DNA of 64,000 nt, taken from positions 124,001 through 188,000 of the forward strand of contig NZ_BDQM01000003.1 in assembly GCF_002207865.1 (NCBI RefSeq). Reading direction: 5' to 3'. A model generated the notes under the pieces. That model saw nothing but the letters and a program-made list of their open reading frames with translations. It was not told the origin of the DNA and searched no databases. A program made the translations under genes and the position numbers. Origin of the DNA: Colwellia marinimaniae (lineage in GTDB: Bacteria; Pseudomonadota; Gammaproteobacteria; Enterobacterales; Alteromonadaceae). Shown here piece after piece: positions 57,684 through 64,000 of the stretch (its first letter is position 1; the number at the start of each line of letters is the position of its first letter).

Positions 57684-58790
57684 ATGAATACCATCATATC
57701 TCTTCTCTGTCGTTTGACCGTGATTTTAGCGACTTTATTTTCATTTCAAGCCGTTGCTGTTGAGCGACTTTATTATGTCGCTGCCGACGAAATTGAATGG
57801 CAATATGCAGAAAAACATCATAATTTAATGATGGATATGCCGTTAATGCCAGAGCAGCAAGTATTTGTTAAAGCGAGTGAAAATACCATTGGTAGCAAGT
57901 ATAAAAAAGCGCTTTATCGTGAATATACCGATGCTTCTTTTAGCCAGTTAAAAGCACGCCCAGCCAGTGAGCAGCATTTGGGTTTATTGGGACCATTGTT
58001 TCGTGCCGAAGTGGGCGATACCATCAAAGTCGTCTTTAAAAATAACGGCACCCGTCCGTATACCATTCATCCCCACGGCGTATTTTACGACAAGGCCAAT
58101 GAAGGCTCTCCGACCAACGACGGTACCTCGGGCAAGGATAATTTAGATGATCGAGTGATGCCAGGGCAAACTTATACGTATAACTGGCAAGTGCCAGAAA
58201 CTGCAGGTCCAGGACCAGCAGATACTAGCTCGGTAGTCTGGGTTTATCATTCTCATGTTAACAGCATCAGAGATTCTAATACCGGCTTGATTGGCGCTAT
58301 TGTCATCACTGCTAAAGGCATGGCTAAGGCTGATGGCTCACCTAAAGATGTTGACCGTGAGTTTATCAATCTATATACAGTGATGAATGAAAATGAAAGC
58401 TGGTTTTTAGCCGATAATATCAAAAATTACCTGACCGCTCCGGCCAGCGATGACATTACTGAGGATGAAGATTTTGTTGAAGGTAACCTGATGCATATGA
58501 TTAACGGTTACCTGTTTGCGAACTTACCTGGTTTAACCATGGTTGAGGGTGAAAAAGTGCGTTGGCATTTAATTGCCTTAGGCACAGAAGTTGATTTACA
58601 TACCCCGCATTGGCATGGTCATACCGGTTTGATCAATGGCCATAGAACTGATGTGGTGGAATTATTGCCAGCGTCGATGAAAACCTTAGATATGACGGTT
58701 AATAATCCGGGCATTTGGATGTATCACTGTCATGTTAATGATCATATCGCTGCCGGTATGACGGCACTTTATCAAGTGTTGGCAAAATAA
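57684..58790 (+). CDS. Two-domain multicopper oxidase, ceruloplasmin-like
   Basis: Exported copper oxidase of 368 residues with signal peptide (LLCRLTVILATLFSFQAVAV). Two cupredoxin domains are present. The first has LGLLGPLFRAEVGDTIKVVF, HPHGVFYDKANEGS and VWVYHSHVNS, and the second has HTPHWHGHTG and WMYHCHVNDHIAAGM. These four His motifs provide the type 2/type 3 trinuclear cluster, and the last one also the type 1 copper (Cys, His, Met). The first-domain wording resembles one ceruloplasmin/hephaestin repeat more than laccase. Small two-domain oxidases act as trimers. Substrate (ferrous iron, cuprous copper or phenol) is unknown. Confidence 0.88.
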   Translation: MNTIISLLCRLTVILATLFSFQAVAVERLYYVAADEIEWQYAEKHHNLMMDMPLMPEQQVFVKASENTIGSKYKKALYREYTDASFSQLKARPASEQHLGLLGPLFRAEVGDTIKVVFKNNGTRPYTIHPHGVFYDKANEGSPTNDGTSGKDNLDDRVMPGQTYTYNWQVPETAGPGPADTSSVVWVYHSHVNSIRDSNTGLIGAIVITAKGMAKADGSPKDVDREFINLYTVMNENESWFLADNIKNYLTAPASDDITEDEDFVEGNLMHMINGYLFANLPGLTMVEGEKVRWHLIALGTEVDLHTPHWHGHTGLINGHRTDVVELLPASMKTLDMTVNNPGIWMYHCHVNDHIAAGMTALYQVLAK

Positions 58791-58948
58791 CAGGTATTAT
58801 ATAACTAGTGGGGCAGCAGCGATTTTTTATTGCTACCGTCCTACTTACCGTGAGCTACTACTGGCTAACATACGCATAGTGCTTTGTGAAAAACTGAGTG
58901 AGAAAAATATTAAATGACAGCTTTGCTCTATAACTAGCTTATTGCGAG

Positions 58949-59041
58949 TAACAGGAGTAAATAGTATTACTGTAGTTACTGCGATAACTGAATCCGAAAA
59001 CTCACCAAAAGGTATTTTTTTTGATGCTTGCTCAATCTAAG
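58949..59041 (+). pseudogene. 3' fragment of a second thiE
   Basis: The frame reads VTGVNSITVVTAITESE and then NSPKGIFFDACSI before a TAA. The first part matches the end of the ThiE domain just upstream (ATGVESIAVVTAITEAE), with clear DNA similarity (for example GTAGTTACTGCGAT is shared). About 30 codons remain and the tail is altered. The rest of 58791-59069 shows no gene. Confidence 0.65.
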
Positions 59042-59069
59042 TAGAGTGGTTAAATTTGCTACGTAAGCA

Positions 59070-59099
59070 AAAAAGCACCTGACAAATGGCAGATGCTTA
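59070..59099 (-). terminator. Intrinsic terminator after the PEP-CTERM protein gene
   Basis: On the minus strand AAGCATCTG pairs with CAGGTGCTT (one mismatch) and is followed by six T residues, just beyond the stop at 59117. Confidence 0.75.
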
Positions 59100-59116
59100 A
59101 AAGGACCGGAAAATAT

Positions 59117-59782
59117 TTAAGCGTTATTTTTTAATTTTCGTGATGCTAAACCCATAAGGCTTAATGCAAAAATAGCAAGTGTAGTTGGTTCAGGTATATC
59201 TGTTACTGAATTTGATGCCGGTGCTATAACTGCACTTACACCAAAATCCCATGGATGTCCCTGAATATCAAAGGCCCATGCTCCATCTTGTCCAAAGTGA
59301 ATATCCATATTAGATGGGTAAGCATTTAAACCTTGTTGATATTCGTAATATGTTGTGCCGGATTTTTCCCATATAGTGTGGGAAAAGTCTAGCTCAAAGC
59401 TAGATTGATCAGCAGCTATCGAGCCTGAAACAGCAAAAATACCAGATTCCAAAATACTATTACTAGCCGCAGTATTGTTATTATTAAATAATGTAAAGGC
59501 GTCTATATGAATAGATGGACCATCGTAAGAGAATGATACAAGGTTGTTATTGTCTATAATAAACGCTTCCCCTGGGGTATAACCATTTATTACAATAGAG
59601 CCAGACACTTCGATATTTTGAGTTGGATCAGTTAGGCCCATCGTTGAATTACAATCACCACAAATTGCAGTCCAAGTAAAAGTGAAATCAGTGTCACTAG
59701 GTAGGATGTTTGCATGTGCTGCCTGAGATAACGATGCAATAACTAGAGCACTTTTTAGTAGGTTAGAAAAAGCTTTGTTCAT
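59117..59782 (-). CDS. PEP-CTERM sorting domain-containing exported protein
   Basis: A 221-residue secreted protein with signal peptide (LLKSALVIASLSQAAHA). The middle is beta-rich, with one cysteine pair in TWTAICGDCNSTMG, and no recognised domain. The C-terminus has the PEP-CTERM sorting signal: IPEPTTLAIFALSLMGLA, then the basic SRKLKNN. Such proteins are cut and anchored or released by an exosortase (EpsH family) and often belong to extracellular polysaccharide or biofilm systems. No exosortase gene is in the window, but a PrsT-type TPR protein of the same system is at its right edge. Confidence 0.9.
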   Translation of the reverse strand: MNKAFSNLLKSALVIASLSQAAHANILPSDTDFTFTWTAICGDCNSTMGLTDPTQNIEVSGSIVINGYTPGEAFIIDNNNLVSFSYDGPSIHIDAFTLFNNNNTAASNSILESGIFAVSGSIAADQSSFELDFSHTIWEKSGTTYYEYQQGLNAYPSNMDIHFGQDGAWAFDIQGHPWDFGVSAVIAPASNSVTDIPEPTTLAIFALSLMGLASRKLKNNA

Positions 59783-59937
59783 TTATATATATCCTTATTA
59801 ATAAAAATAATGGCATTAAATTATAATGCCATTGAGCTTGTAAAGCAAAAAACGTACCAAGTGTTTCGTTGTGTGCTGTGTACTACTGGAATTGGCTATT
59901 TAACAGAGATATCCAAATTAATAACGAATACTTTTAT
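59783..59937. other. Spacer upstream of the PEP-CTERM gene
   Basis: No reading frame of interest. It must contain the leftward promoter for the PEP-CTERM gene and possibly a short rightward transcript that ends at the terminator at 59938. Confidence 0.35.
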
Positions 59938-59969
59938 AGGTGTTGTAAAAAATCATGACACCTTTTTTA
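59938..59969 (+). terminator. Orphan intrinsic terminator
   Basis: AGGTGTTGT and ATGACACCT pair (nine pairs, two G-T) around AAAAAATC and are followed by six T residues on the plus strand. No plus-strand gene precedes it for over 850 bases. Confidence 0.6.
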
Positions 59970-60121
59970 TATAATTGATAAAGTTGAATAGCATAGGTAG
60001 GGCCTTGCTTCTCATTATCAATAAAGGCATTCATTATGGGGTGAAAACAATGGAACTACTGAAACATAAAGTTGCTATGAAATATCATCTGAATAGACAG
60101 TAATAAATATTAAGGATAATA

Positions 60122-60580
60122 ATGAAGTTTTTAGAGAACAAGATACCACCACCATTAGTTGCACTATTAATTGCTGTGGCTATGTGGGGCTTAAGCAATT
60201 TTACAGCTACTGTAGCGCTACCTGCTACAGTATATTCGATGGTTACGGGCTTTGTTCTCGCAGGCGTATTCTTTGCTTTATCTGGTGCAATATCTTTTCG
60301 ATTAGCTAAAACAACGGTAAATCCGCTCAAGCCTGATACCGCCAGTTCACTGGTTACTTCGGGTGTTTATCAATTTACTCGTAATCCCATGTATGTGGGT
60401 TTTGTTGCATTATTATTTGTTTGGGCTAGTCATTTAGGATCAGCTTGGGGCATAGCGTTAATTGCCTTGTATATCGTTTACATTCAACGCTTTCAAATTG
60501 TGCCTGAAGAAAGAGCGCTTGTGGCGATATTTAAAGTAGAATTTTCTGACTATAAAGCAAAGGTTAGTCCGTGGTTATAA
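60122..60580 (+). CDS. Isoprenylcysteine carboxyl methyltransferase-like membrane protein
   Basis: A 152-residue membrane protein with four hydrophobic segments. The C-terminal half has the family signature LVTSGVYQFTRNPMYVGFVA and EERALVAIFKVEFSDYKAKV, where Arg-Asn-Pro-x-Tyr and the final Glu/Tyr region bind S-adenosylmethionine and a lipid substrate in ICMT/PEMT-type enzymes. Bacterial members methylate small lipophilic molecules or are uncharacterised. It stands alone between divergent and convergent neighbours. Confidence 0.85.
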   Translation: MKFLENKIPPPLVALLIAVAMWGLSNFTATVALPATVYSMVTGFVLAGVFFALSGAISFRLAKTTVNPLKPDTASSLVTSGVYQFTRNPMYVGFVALLFVWASHLGSAWGIALIALYIVYIQRFQIVPEERALVAIFKVEFSDYKAKVSPWL

Positions 60581-60639
60581 TGACTACATGTAACGAATTT
60601 AGGGCTATAATTTAGTAAATAAACTTCCTTATTAATAGC

Positions 60640-60674
60640 AAAAAAAAGGGGAAGTGCATCACTGCAATTCCCCT
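60640..60674 (-). terminator. Intrinsic terminator after the carbonic anhydrase gene
   Basis: On the minus strand GGGGAATTGCA pairs with TGCACTTCCCC (one mismatch) around GTGA and is followed by seven T residues. Confidence 0.85.
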
Positions 60675-60703
60675 ATAATAGAAAATATAATAACTTCCTT
60701 ATT

Positions 60704-61555
60704 CTACATTGCCGATAATAACTTAGTATTGGTCACTAGGTTTCTTACACCATGAGCGTGATCTTCATTAAAGGCATTACCTTCACACCACTTGCCAACG
60801 GTGGCAATGTTAACCTTGGCAACTTGTGGGCGTACGCTCCAAGAAACTTGTAACGGTGAACCTTTTTCGTTGTAGCCAGGACCCGTAGTTGAACCCGCAT
60901 ATTGAATGGCACTACCGGTATTGTTTGGAATATTAAATGCTTGTTGATAGCCATTTTTAGCACCATGTTTAGTGAGTTTGCTAAAATCTAAAGCATTTTT
61001 ATCATTCACCAATACATATACTTGCGTTTCTACGCGTAATTGTGGGTTCATGATTGATTCACTTAAACAAGCACCTAATGTTGGCCCAGGCATTACTTGC
61101 GCGCTTGAATGCACGTAATGAACTTCAATGGTATCACCTGAATATAAGCCGCCATGTTTACTTGGACAAACTTTACTTTTATAAGTACTGCTTTCTTTTG
61201 CTGTTAGCTTACCAGTGTAAACGAAACCGCTTTGAAAACCGTGACCATCACCATTACCCGCGTATTTAGCAAACTCACCCCCTTTATGCTCAGCATTTTT
61301 ATGGAAGTGAATATTACATAAATTCATAGCAGTATAAGCGGGGGCAGTAGTAAACGCGCGAGCATTACTACCCTTGATGGTATCGATATCTCGTGGAGAT
61401 TGTGGGCCAAAGCCTTTACCGTCAGTATTTTTCTCAAGCATGGCGCGTTGCTTTTTAATGACGCTGTCGGCAACGTTGTCATGGCCACTACCAGCACAAG
61501 CTATTAGTGGTATTAAGGTTGTGGCGATAGCCAGTGCAATAATATTTGTTTTCAT
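60704..61555 (-). CDS. Delta-class carbonic anhydrase, predicted lipoprotein
   Basis: Interconverts carbon dioxide and bicarbonate. The 283-residue protein resembles delta-class carbonic anhydrases first known from diatoms: MNLCNIHFHKNAEHKGGEFA contains the likely zinc histidines, and YVHSSAQVMPGPTLGACLSE, LRVETQVYVLVND and the C-terminal KWCEGNAFNEDHAHGVRN are family-like. The signal peptide ends LIAC-AGSG, a lipobox, so it is probably anchored to a membrane and acts in the periplasm or at the surface. It is followed by a strong terminator and is monocistronic. Confidence 0.82.
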   Translation of the reverse strand: MKTNIIALAIATTLIPLIACAGSGHDNVADSVIKKQRAMLEKNTDGKGFGPQSPRDIDTIKGSNARAFTTAPAYTAMNLCNIHFHKNAEHKGGEFAKYAGNGDGHGFQSGFVYTGKLTAKESSTYKSKVCPSKHGGLYSGDTIEVHYVHSSAQVMPGPTLGACLSESIMNPQLRVETQVYVLVNDKNALDFSKLTKHGAKNGYQQAFNIPNNTGSAIQYAGSTTGPGYNEKGSPLQVSWSVRPQVAKVNIATVGKWCEGNAFNEDHAHGVRNLVTNTKLLSAM

Positions 61556-62003
61556 GTCTTCCCTTAAGATTGTTGATTAACAGGTTACTTACGACGAATA
61601 GTACTACTGGAGTATTTTCCTACGCGCTAAAGTCAGCAGAGGAGTAGTTTTACGGATTATTGTATGAAAACAAAACTATTCTTCGTTTTTATTATATAGC
61701 TGGTAAATAACAAAATCACAAGTCATTTCCTTTAGTAAATTATCCAGATAAACAATGTTACGCTTTGTTTTTACTTGCTTTTCATCATAAGTTTCCCACT
61801 GACTATGCTACAGTAAAACTGGATACTAGACACTAGCACAAGCCAAGCATACCCTGCCTAACGTGTTAAAATTTGTAACCGACTTTTTGATGGCTGTAAG
61901 GCTACTGCTCAAAAGTAGTTAATGCCTTTCGTGATGTTAGCTCGGGTTTGTGCCCCGACAATAGCCAGCTATAATTTTAATTACATCGAGTGCCCAGCAT
62001 TGA
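61556..62003. other. Spacer between carbonic anhydrase and AbrB-type genes
   Basis: About 450 bases with no convincing reading frame. TCGGG/CCCGA (61942-61958) is a small hairpin. It should contain the leftward carbonic anhydrase promoter and the rightward promoter of the AbrB-type gene, neither of which I can place. Confidence 0.4.
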
Positions 62004-62024
62004 GTTATAGCATTGCTCTATAAC
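62004..62024. promoter_or_regulatory. Palindrome upstream of the AbrB-type gene
   Basis: GTTATAG and CTATAAC are perfect arms around CATTGCT, 36 bases before the start codon. Position suits an autoregulatory operator; this is inference. Confidence 0.4.
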
Positions 62025-62060
62025 CGTGATAATGTCTGGCAATTAAGCGGAAGTATTATT

Positions 62061-62267
62061 ATGATTGAACTAAAAATACAAAGAGTTGGCGCTAGTTTGG
62101 GGGTTGAACTTCCTTATGAAGTGTTAAAACAGTTACAGACCAGTGAAGGGGAAAGTATCTTTTTGGAAAATATGTTTGATGGCAGTTATAGCCTGACTAA
62201 ACATAATGAGAAGTCTGCTGAGCAAATGATGTTAATTGACGGTCAAATGCATGAGGAAGACTCCTGA
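62061..62267 (+). CDS. AbrB/MazE-type antitoxin-like DNA-binding protein
   Basis: A 68-residue protein with the swapped-hairpin AbrB fold: IELKIQRVGASLGVELPYEVLKQLQ, then GESIFLENMFDGSYSLT, and an acidic C-terminal tail of the kind that wraps a toxin. The ATG at 62061 has GGAAG as ribosome site; a longer frame from 62013 lacks one and would add non-family residues. MazE-like antitoxins normally precede a toxin gene, but the next gene is a lipoate-ligase-like enzyme and no toxin is visible, so it looks solitary. Confidence 0.78.
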   Translation: MIELKIQRVGASLGVELPYEVLKQLQTSEGESIFLENMFDGSYSLTKHNEKSAEQMMLIDGQMHEEDS

Positions 62268-62311
62268 AGATATCCGGTTAAATATGAAGAGCAATACCAG
62301 AAGAAGTAAAT

Positions 62312-63019
62312 ATGAGTCCTAATAAGCTGCTACGCTATCAACAAATTTCAGTTGCTAATGTTTTTGATAAAGAAACACAGCTTATAAAACAAATACAAGC
62401 TGGCGAACTTAAGCAGTGCTTAATGTTATGGCAAGCTAAGCAAGCTACCTTGGTGTTACCTGCCGGAAAAAAATGGCCTGAATCTGATGCGCTTAAAACG
62501 GAATTATTAGCCGATAAATGGCTTTTGCATGCGCGTAAAACCGGCGGTGCACCTGTGCCGCAATGCCCAGGTGTGATTAACCTATCGCACCTTTATCTGT
62601 GGTCAAGTGATACGCCGTATTCGATCCCCCAAGCCTATGAAAACTTATGTACAGTTTTACAAGGTTTTTTCCAGCAATTTAACCTAGTAAGCCATACCCA
62701 TGCTACTGAGTTTTCCTACTGTGATGGCGATTACAATATGAATATTAACGGTAAAAAAATTGTTGGCACCGCGCAGCGGGTTATCTTGAAAAAAGGCGGT
62801 GGCAAGATAGTGTTAGCGCAAGCCTTTATTCTTATTGATGTGTTATTAGATGAGATCATCAAGCCAGTTAACTTGTGTTATCAACTATCTGCTAAAACAG
62901 AGCGAGTAAAAGCGCAGGTTCATACCACGCTTTTTGAACAGATTACGGGGCGACCGACAATAGATAAATTATATCAGCAGCTTACGCAAGCTTTTGTCGA
63001 TAGTGCTTTATATCGATAA
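62312..63019 (+). CDS. Lipoate-protein ligase A-like protein
   Basis: A 235-residue protein of the biotin/lipoate A/B ligase fold. ARKTGGAPVPQCPGVINLSHLY corresponds to the RxxGGGAVYHDLGNLNYS substrate loop, and KKIVGTAQRVIL contains the invariant lysine of the catalytic segment. The RR-GG region is less conserved than in LplA (Lys-Thr-Gly-Gly-Ala), so it may act on another acyl group or carrier. It follows the AbrB-like gene by 44 bases and could share its transcript. No lipoyl-domain enzyme is nearby. Confidence 0.8.
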   Translation: MSPNKLLRYQQISVANVFDKETQLIKQIQAGELKQCLMLWQAKQATLVLPAGKKWPESDALKTELLADKWLLHARKTGGAPVPQCPGVINLSHLYLWSSDTPYSIPQAYENLCTVLQGFFQQFNLVSHTHATEFSYCDGDYNMNINGKKIVGTAQRVILKKGGGKIVLAQAFILIDVLLDEIIKPVNLCYQLSAKTERVKAQVHTTLFEQITGRPTIDKLYQQLTQAFVDSALYR

Positions 63020-63097
63020 AACCGTCAGGTTAATTAGCTTTATGCTGTGCTAAGTGCCATTTTTTAGCTGTAAATAAAGCTCGGTAAAGTTAACGCG

Positions 63098-64000
63098 CTA
63101 CCATTGTTTTAACAGAGCACCAGCAGCTGTTTTTTCCGGGAAAGTTTGTTCACTATCAATGGCTTCAATTAAATACTTCTTTGCTTCTACTTCTCTTGAT
63201 AAGGCATAGAGGGTTACTGCAATGTGGTATTTTACTTCGGCGTTATCAAAGTCTTTGCTAAGGGCGAGACGAAATAAGGCAATCGCTTGTTGGTGTTCAC
63301 CCAACCGACTTTTAATCCAAGCAAGGGTATCAATAATAGCGACATTTTCGGGTAAATAATCATAGGCTTGTTGAGCATATTGCTTGGCTTTCTCGGTATT
63401 GCCGAGAGTAAATTCAATGCTGGCGGCATTATTTAATAAAATAGGTAATGGCCCAAACTTCACCATTAATGCCTGGTAATGTTCAGCCGCCTTGGTTAAT
63501 TGTTTACTGCCTTTATAGCTATCCGCAAGAGCGATGGCGACTAACATGTCATTGGGGTAGCTCTTTAACCATTGCTGCAATGGCTTGATGGCTTTACTTA
63601 CTTGCTCTTGTTGCTGATAGTTGCGGTATAAACCCAGTATGGCTTGCTTTTGAGCAGATTTATTTAGCGCACTTTGATAAAATTTTATCGATTGTTTGTG
63701 ATCACCTAAGGCAAGGTATAAATCACCTTTAAATACTGCTGTTAGGCTAGTACTCTGGGTTATATCGCCAATGGATGAGATCAAACTTAAGGCAAATGCT
63801 TTATTTTTGTTTTTAATAGTCAGGTTAACCAACCCTATATAAGCAGGTAGATATTTATCATCGGCGATGATGGCCTTTTTATAAGACCTTACTGCGCCAA
63901 TATTATCTTTGGCTTGTAATTGCGCTTTCGCTAAAACAATCAGTGCTTTTTCTTTACGACGAGATTTTTCCACATATTCTCTTAATGCCAGTACCGCTTG
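63098..64000 (-). CDS. prsT: TPR-repeat protein of PEP-CTERM system (PrsT-like), C-terminal part
   Basis: The frame is open to the right edge, so this is the last ~300 residues of a longer protein. It consists of tandem tetratricopeptide repeats: for example IGAVRSYKKAIIADDKYLPA, DHKQSIKFYQSALNKSAQKQ and TEKAKQYAQQAYDYLPENVA. The final units IDTLAWIKSRLGEHQQAIAL and VKYHIAVTLYALSREVEAKK are typical of the C-terminus of PrsT, the large outer-membrane TPR lipoprotein associated with exosortase and exopolysaccharide genes. A PEP-CTERM protein gene lies 3.3 kb to the left. The N-terminus and lipobox are outside the window. Confidence 0.75.
   Translation of the reverse strand, partial: QAVLALREYVEKSRRKEKALIVLAKAQLQAKDNIGAVRSYKKAIIADDKYLPAYIGLVNLTIKNKNKAFALSLISSIGDITQSTSLTAVFKGDLYLALGDHKQSIKFYQSALNKSAQKQAILGLYRNYQQQEQVSKAIKPLQQWLKSYPNDMLVAIALADSYKGSKQLTKAAEHYQALMVKFGPLPILLNNAASIEFTLGNTEKAKQYAQQAYDYLPENVAIIDTLAWIKSRLGEHQQAIALFRLALSKDFDNAEVKYHIAVTLYALSREVEAKKYLIEAIDSEQTFPEKTAAGALLKQW

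Overview
The window is chromosomal DNA of an AT-rich marine gammaproteobacterium of the order Alteromonadales, most likely Colwellia or a close relative. This rests on protein resemblance and synteny, not on any database search. The gene order carries several blocks conserved in gammaproteobacteria: ftsX-rpoH, tatABC-tatD-hemB, rhlB/gppA with trxA-rho-ubiD-fre, slmA-coaBC-radC-rpmB-rpmG-mutM-coaD and bioH-comF-nfuA. Coding density is high. I saw no rRNA, tRNA, intact insertion sequence or CRISPR array.

Layout. 1-4.6 kb: end of ftsX, the heat-shock sigma factor rpoH and a TonB-dependent receptor. 4.8-9.8 kb: a twin-arginine translocation operon running into tatD, a diguanylate cyclase and hemB. 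9.8-11.5 kb: a glutathione transferase divergent from a TetR regulator, with a perfect palindrome between them. 11.5-18.3 kb: gppA-rhlB facing trxA, then rho, ubiD and fre. 18.3-21.2 kb: a LuxR-type response regulator, then a decayed zone holding a degenerate copy of a dispersed repeat, a truncated iron-binding-protein gene, a truncated and frameshifted EAL gene and a dead GGDEF gene. 21.2-29.8 kb: pepD, slmA, coaBC, radC, an inserted PilZ/ParA/ribbon-helix-helix trio, then ribosomal proteins L28 and L33, mutM and coaD. 30-38 kb: a TetR regulator, a SprA-like metalloprotease, bioH, comF, a large M14 peptidase, nfuA, a VanZ-like protein and a dinF (MATE) remnant.

38.3-48.4 kb: a polysaccharide deacetylase, then a complete leftward aa3-type cytochrome c oxidase operon (coxB-coxA-ctaG-coxC-surf1-orf-ctaA-cyoE-sco). 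It supplies the subunits, haem A synthesis and copper delivery in one transcription unit; subunit II carries two tandem haem c domains. 49.2-50.5 kb: lexA with two SOS boxes, and a HutD/Ves family gene. 50.6-50.9 kb: the best-preserved copy of the structured dispersed repeat. 51-57.6 kb: a TPP riboswitch followed by thiC-thiO-thiS-thiG-thiDE, making both the pyrimidine and thiazole halves of thiamine and joining them.

57.6-64 kb: accessory genes, namely a two-domain multicopper oxidase flanked by a stray 3' fragment of thiE, a PEP-CTERM exported protein, a small membrane methyltransferase-like protein, a delta-class carbonic anhydrase lipoprotein, a solitary AbrB-type antitoxin, a lipoate ligase-like protein and the 3' part of a PrsT-type TPR protein of the PEP-CTERM/exosortase system.

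The least explained items are the structured inverted-repeat element (50577-50935, with relatives at 19211, 1912 and 39406), the ParA/RHH pair wedged between radC and rpmB, the double haem c domain of CoxB, a Sco-like CxxxC protein in the cox operon, and the pseudogene scars (fbpA/EAL, GGDEF, dinF, thiE) that record past deletions and insertions.
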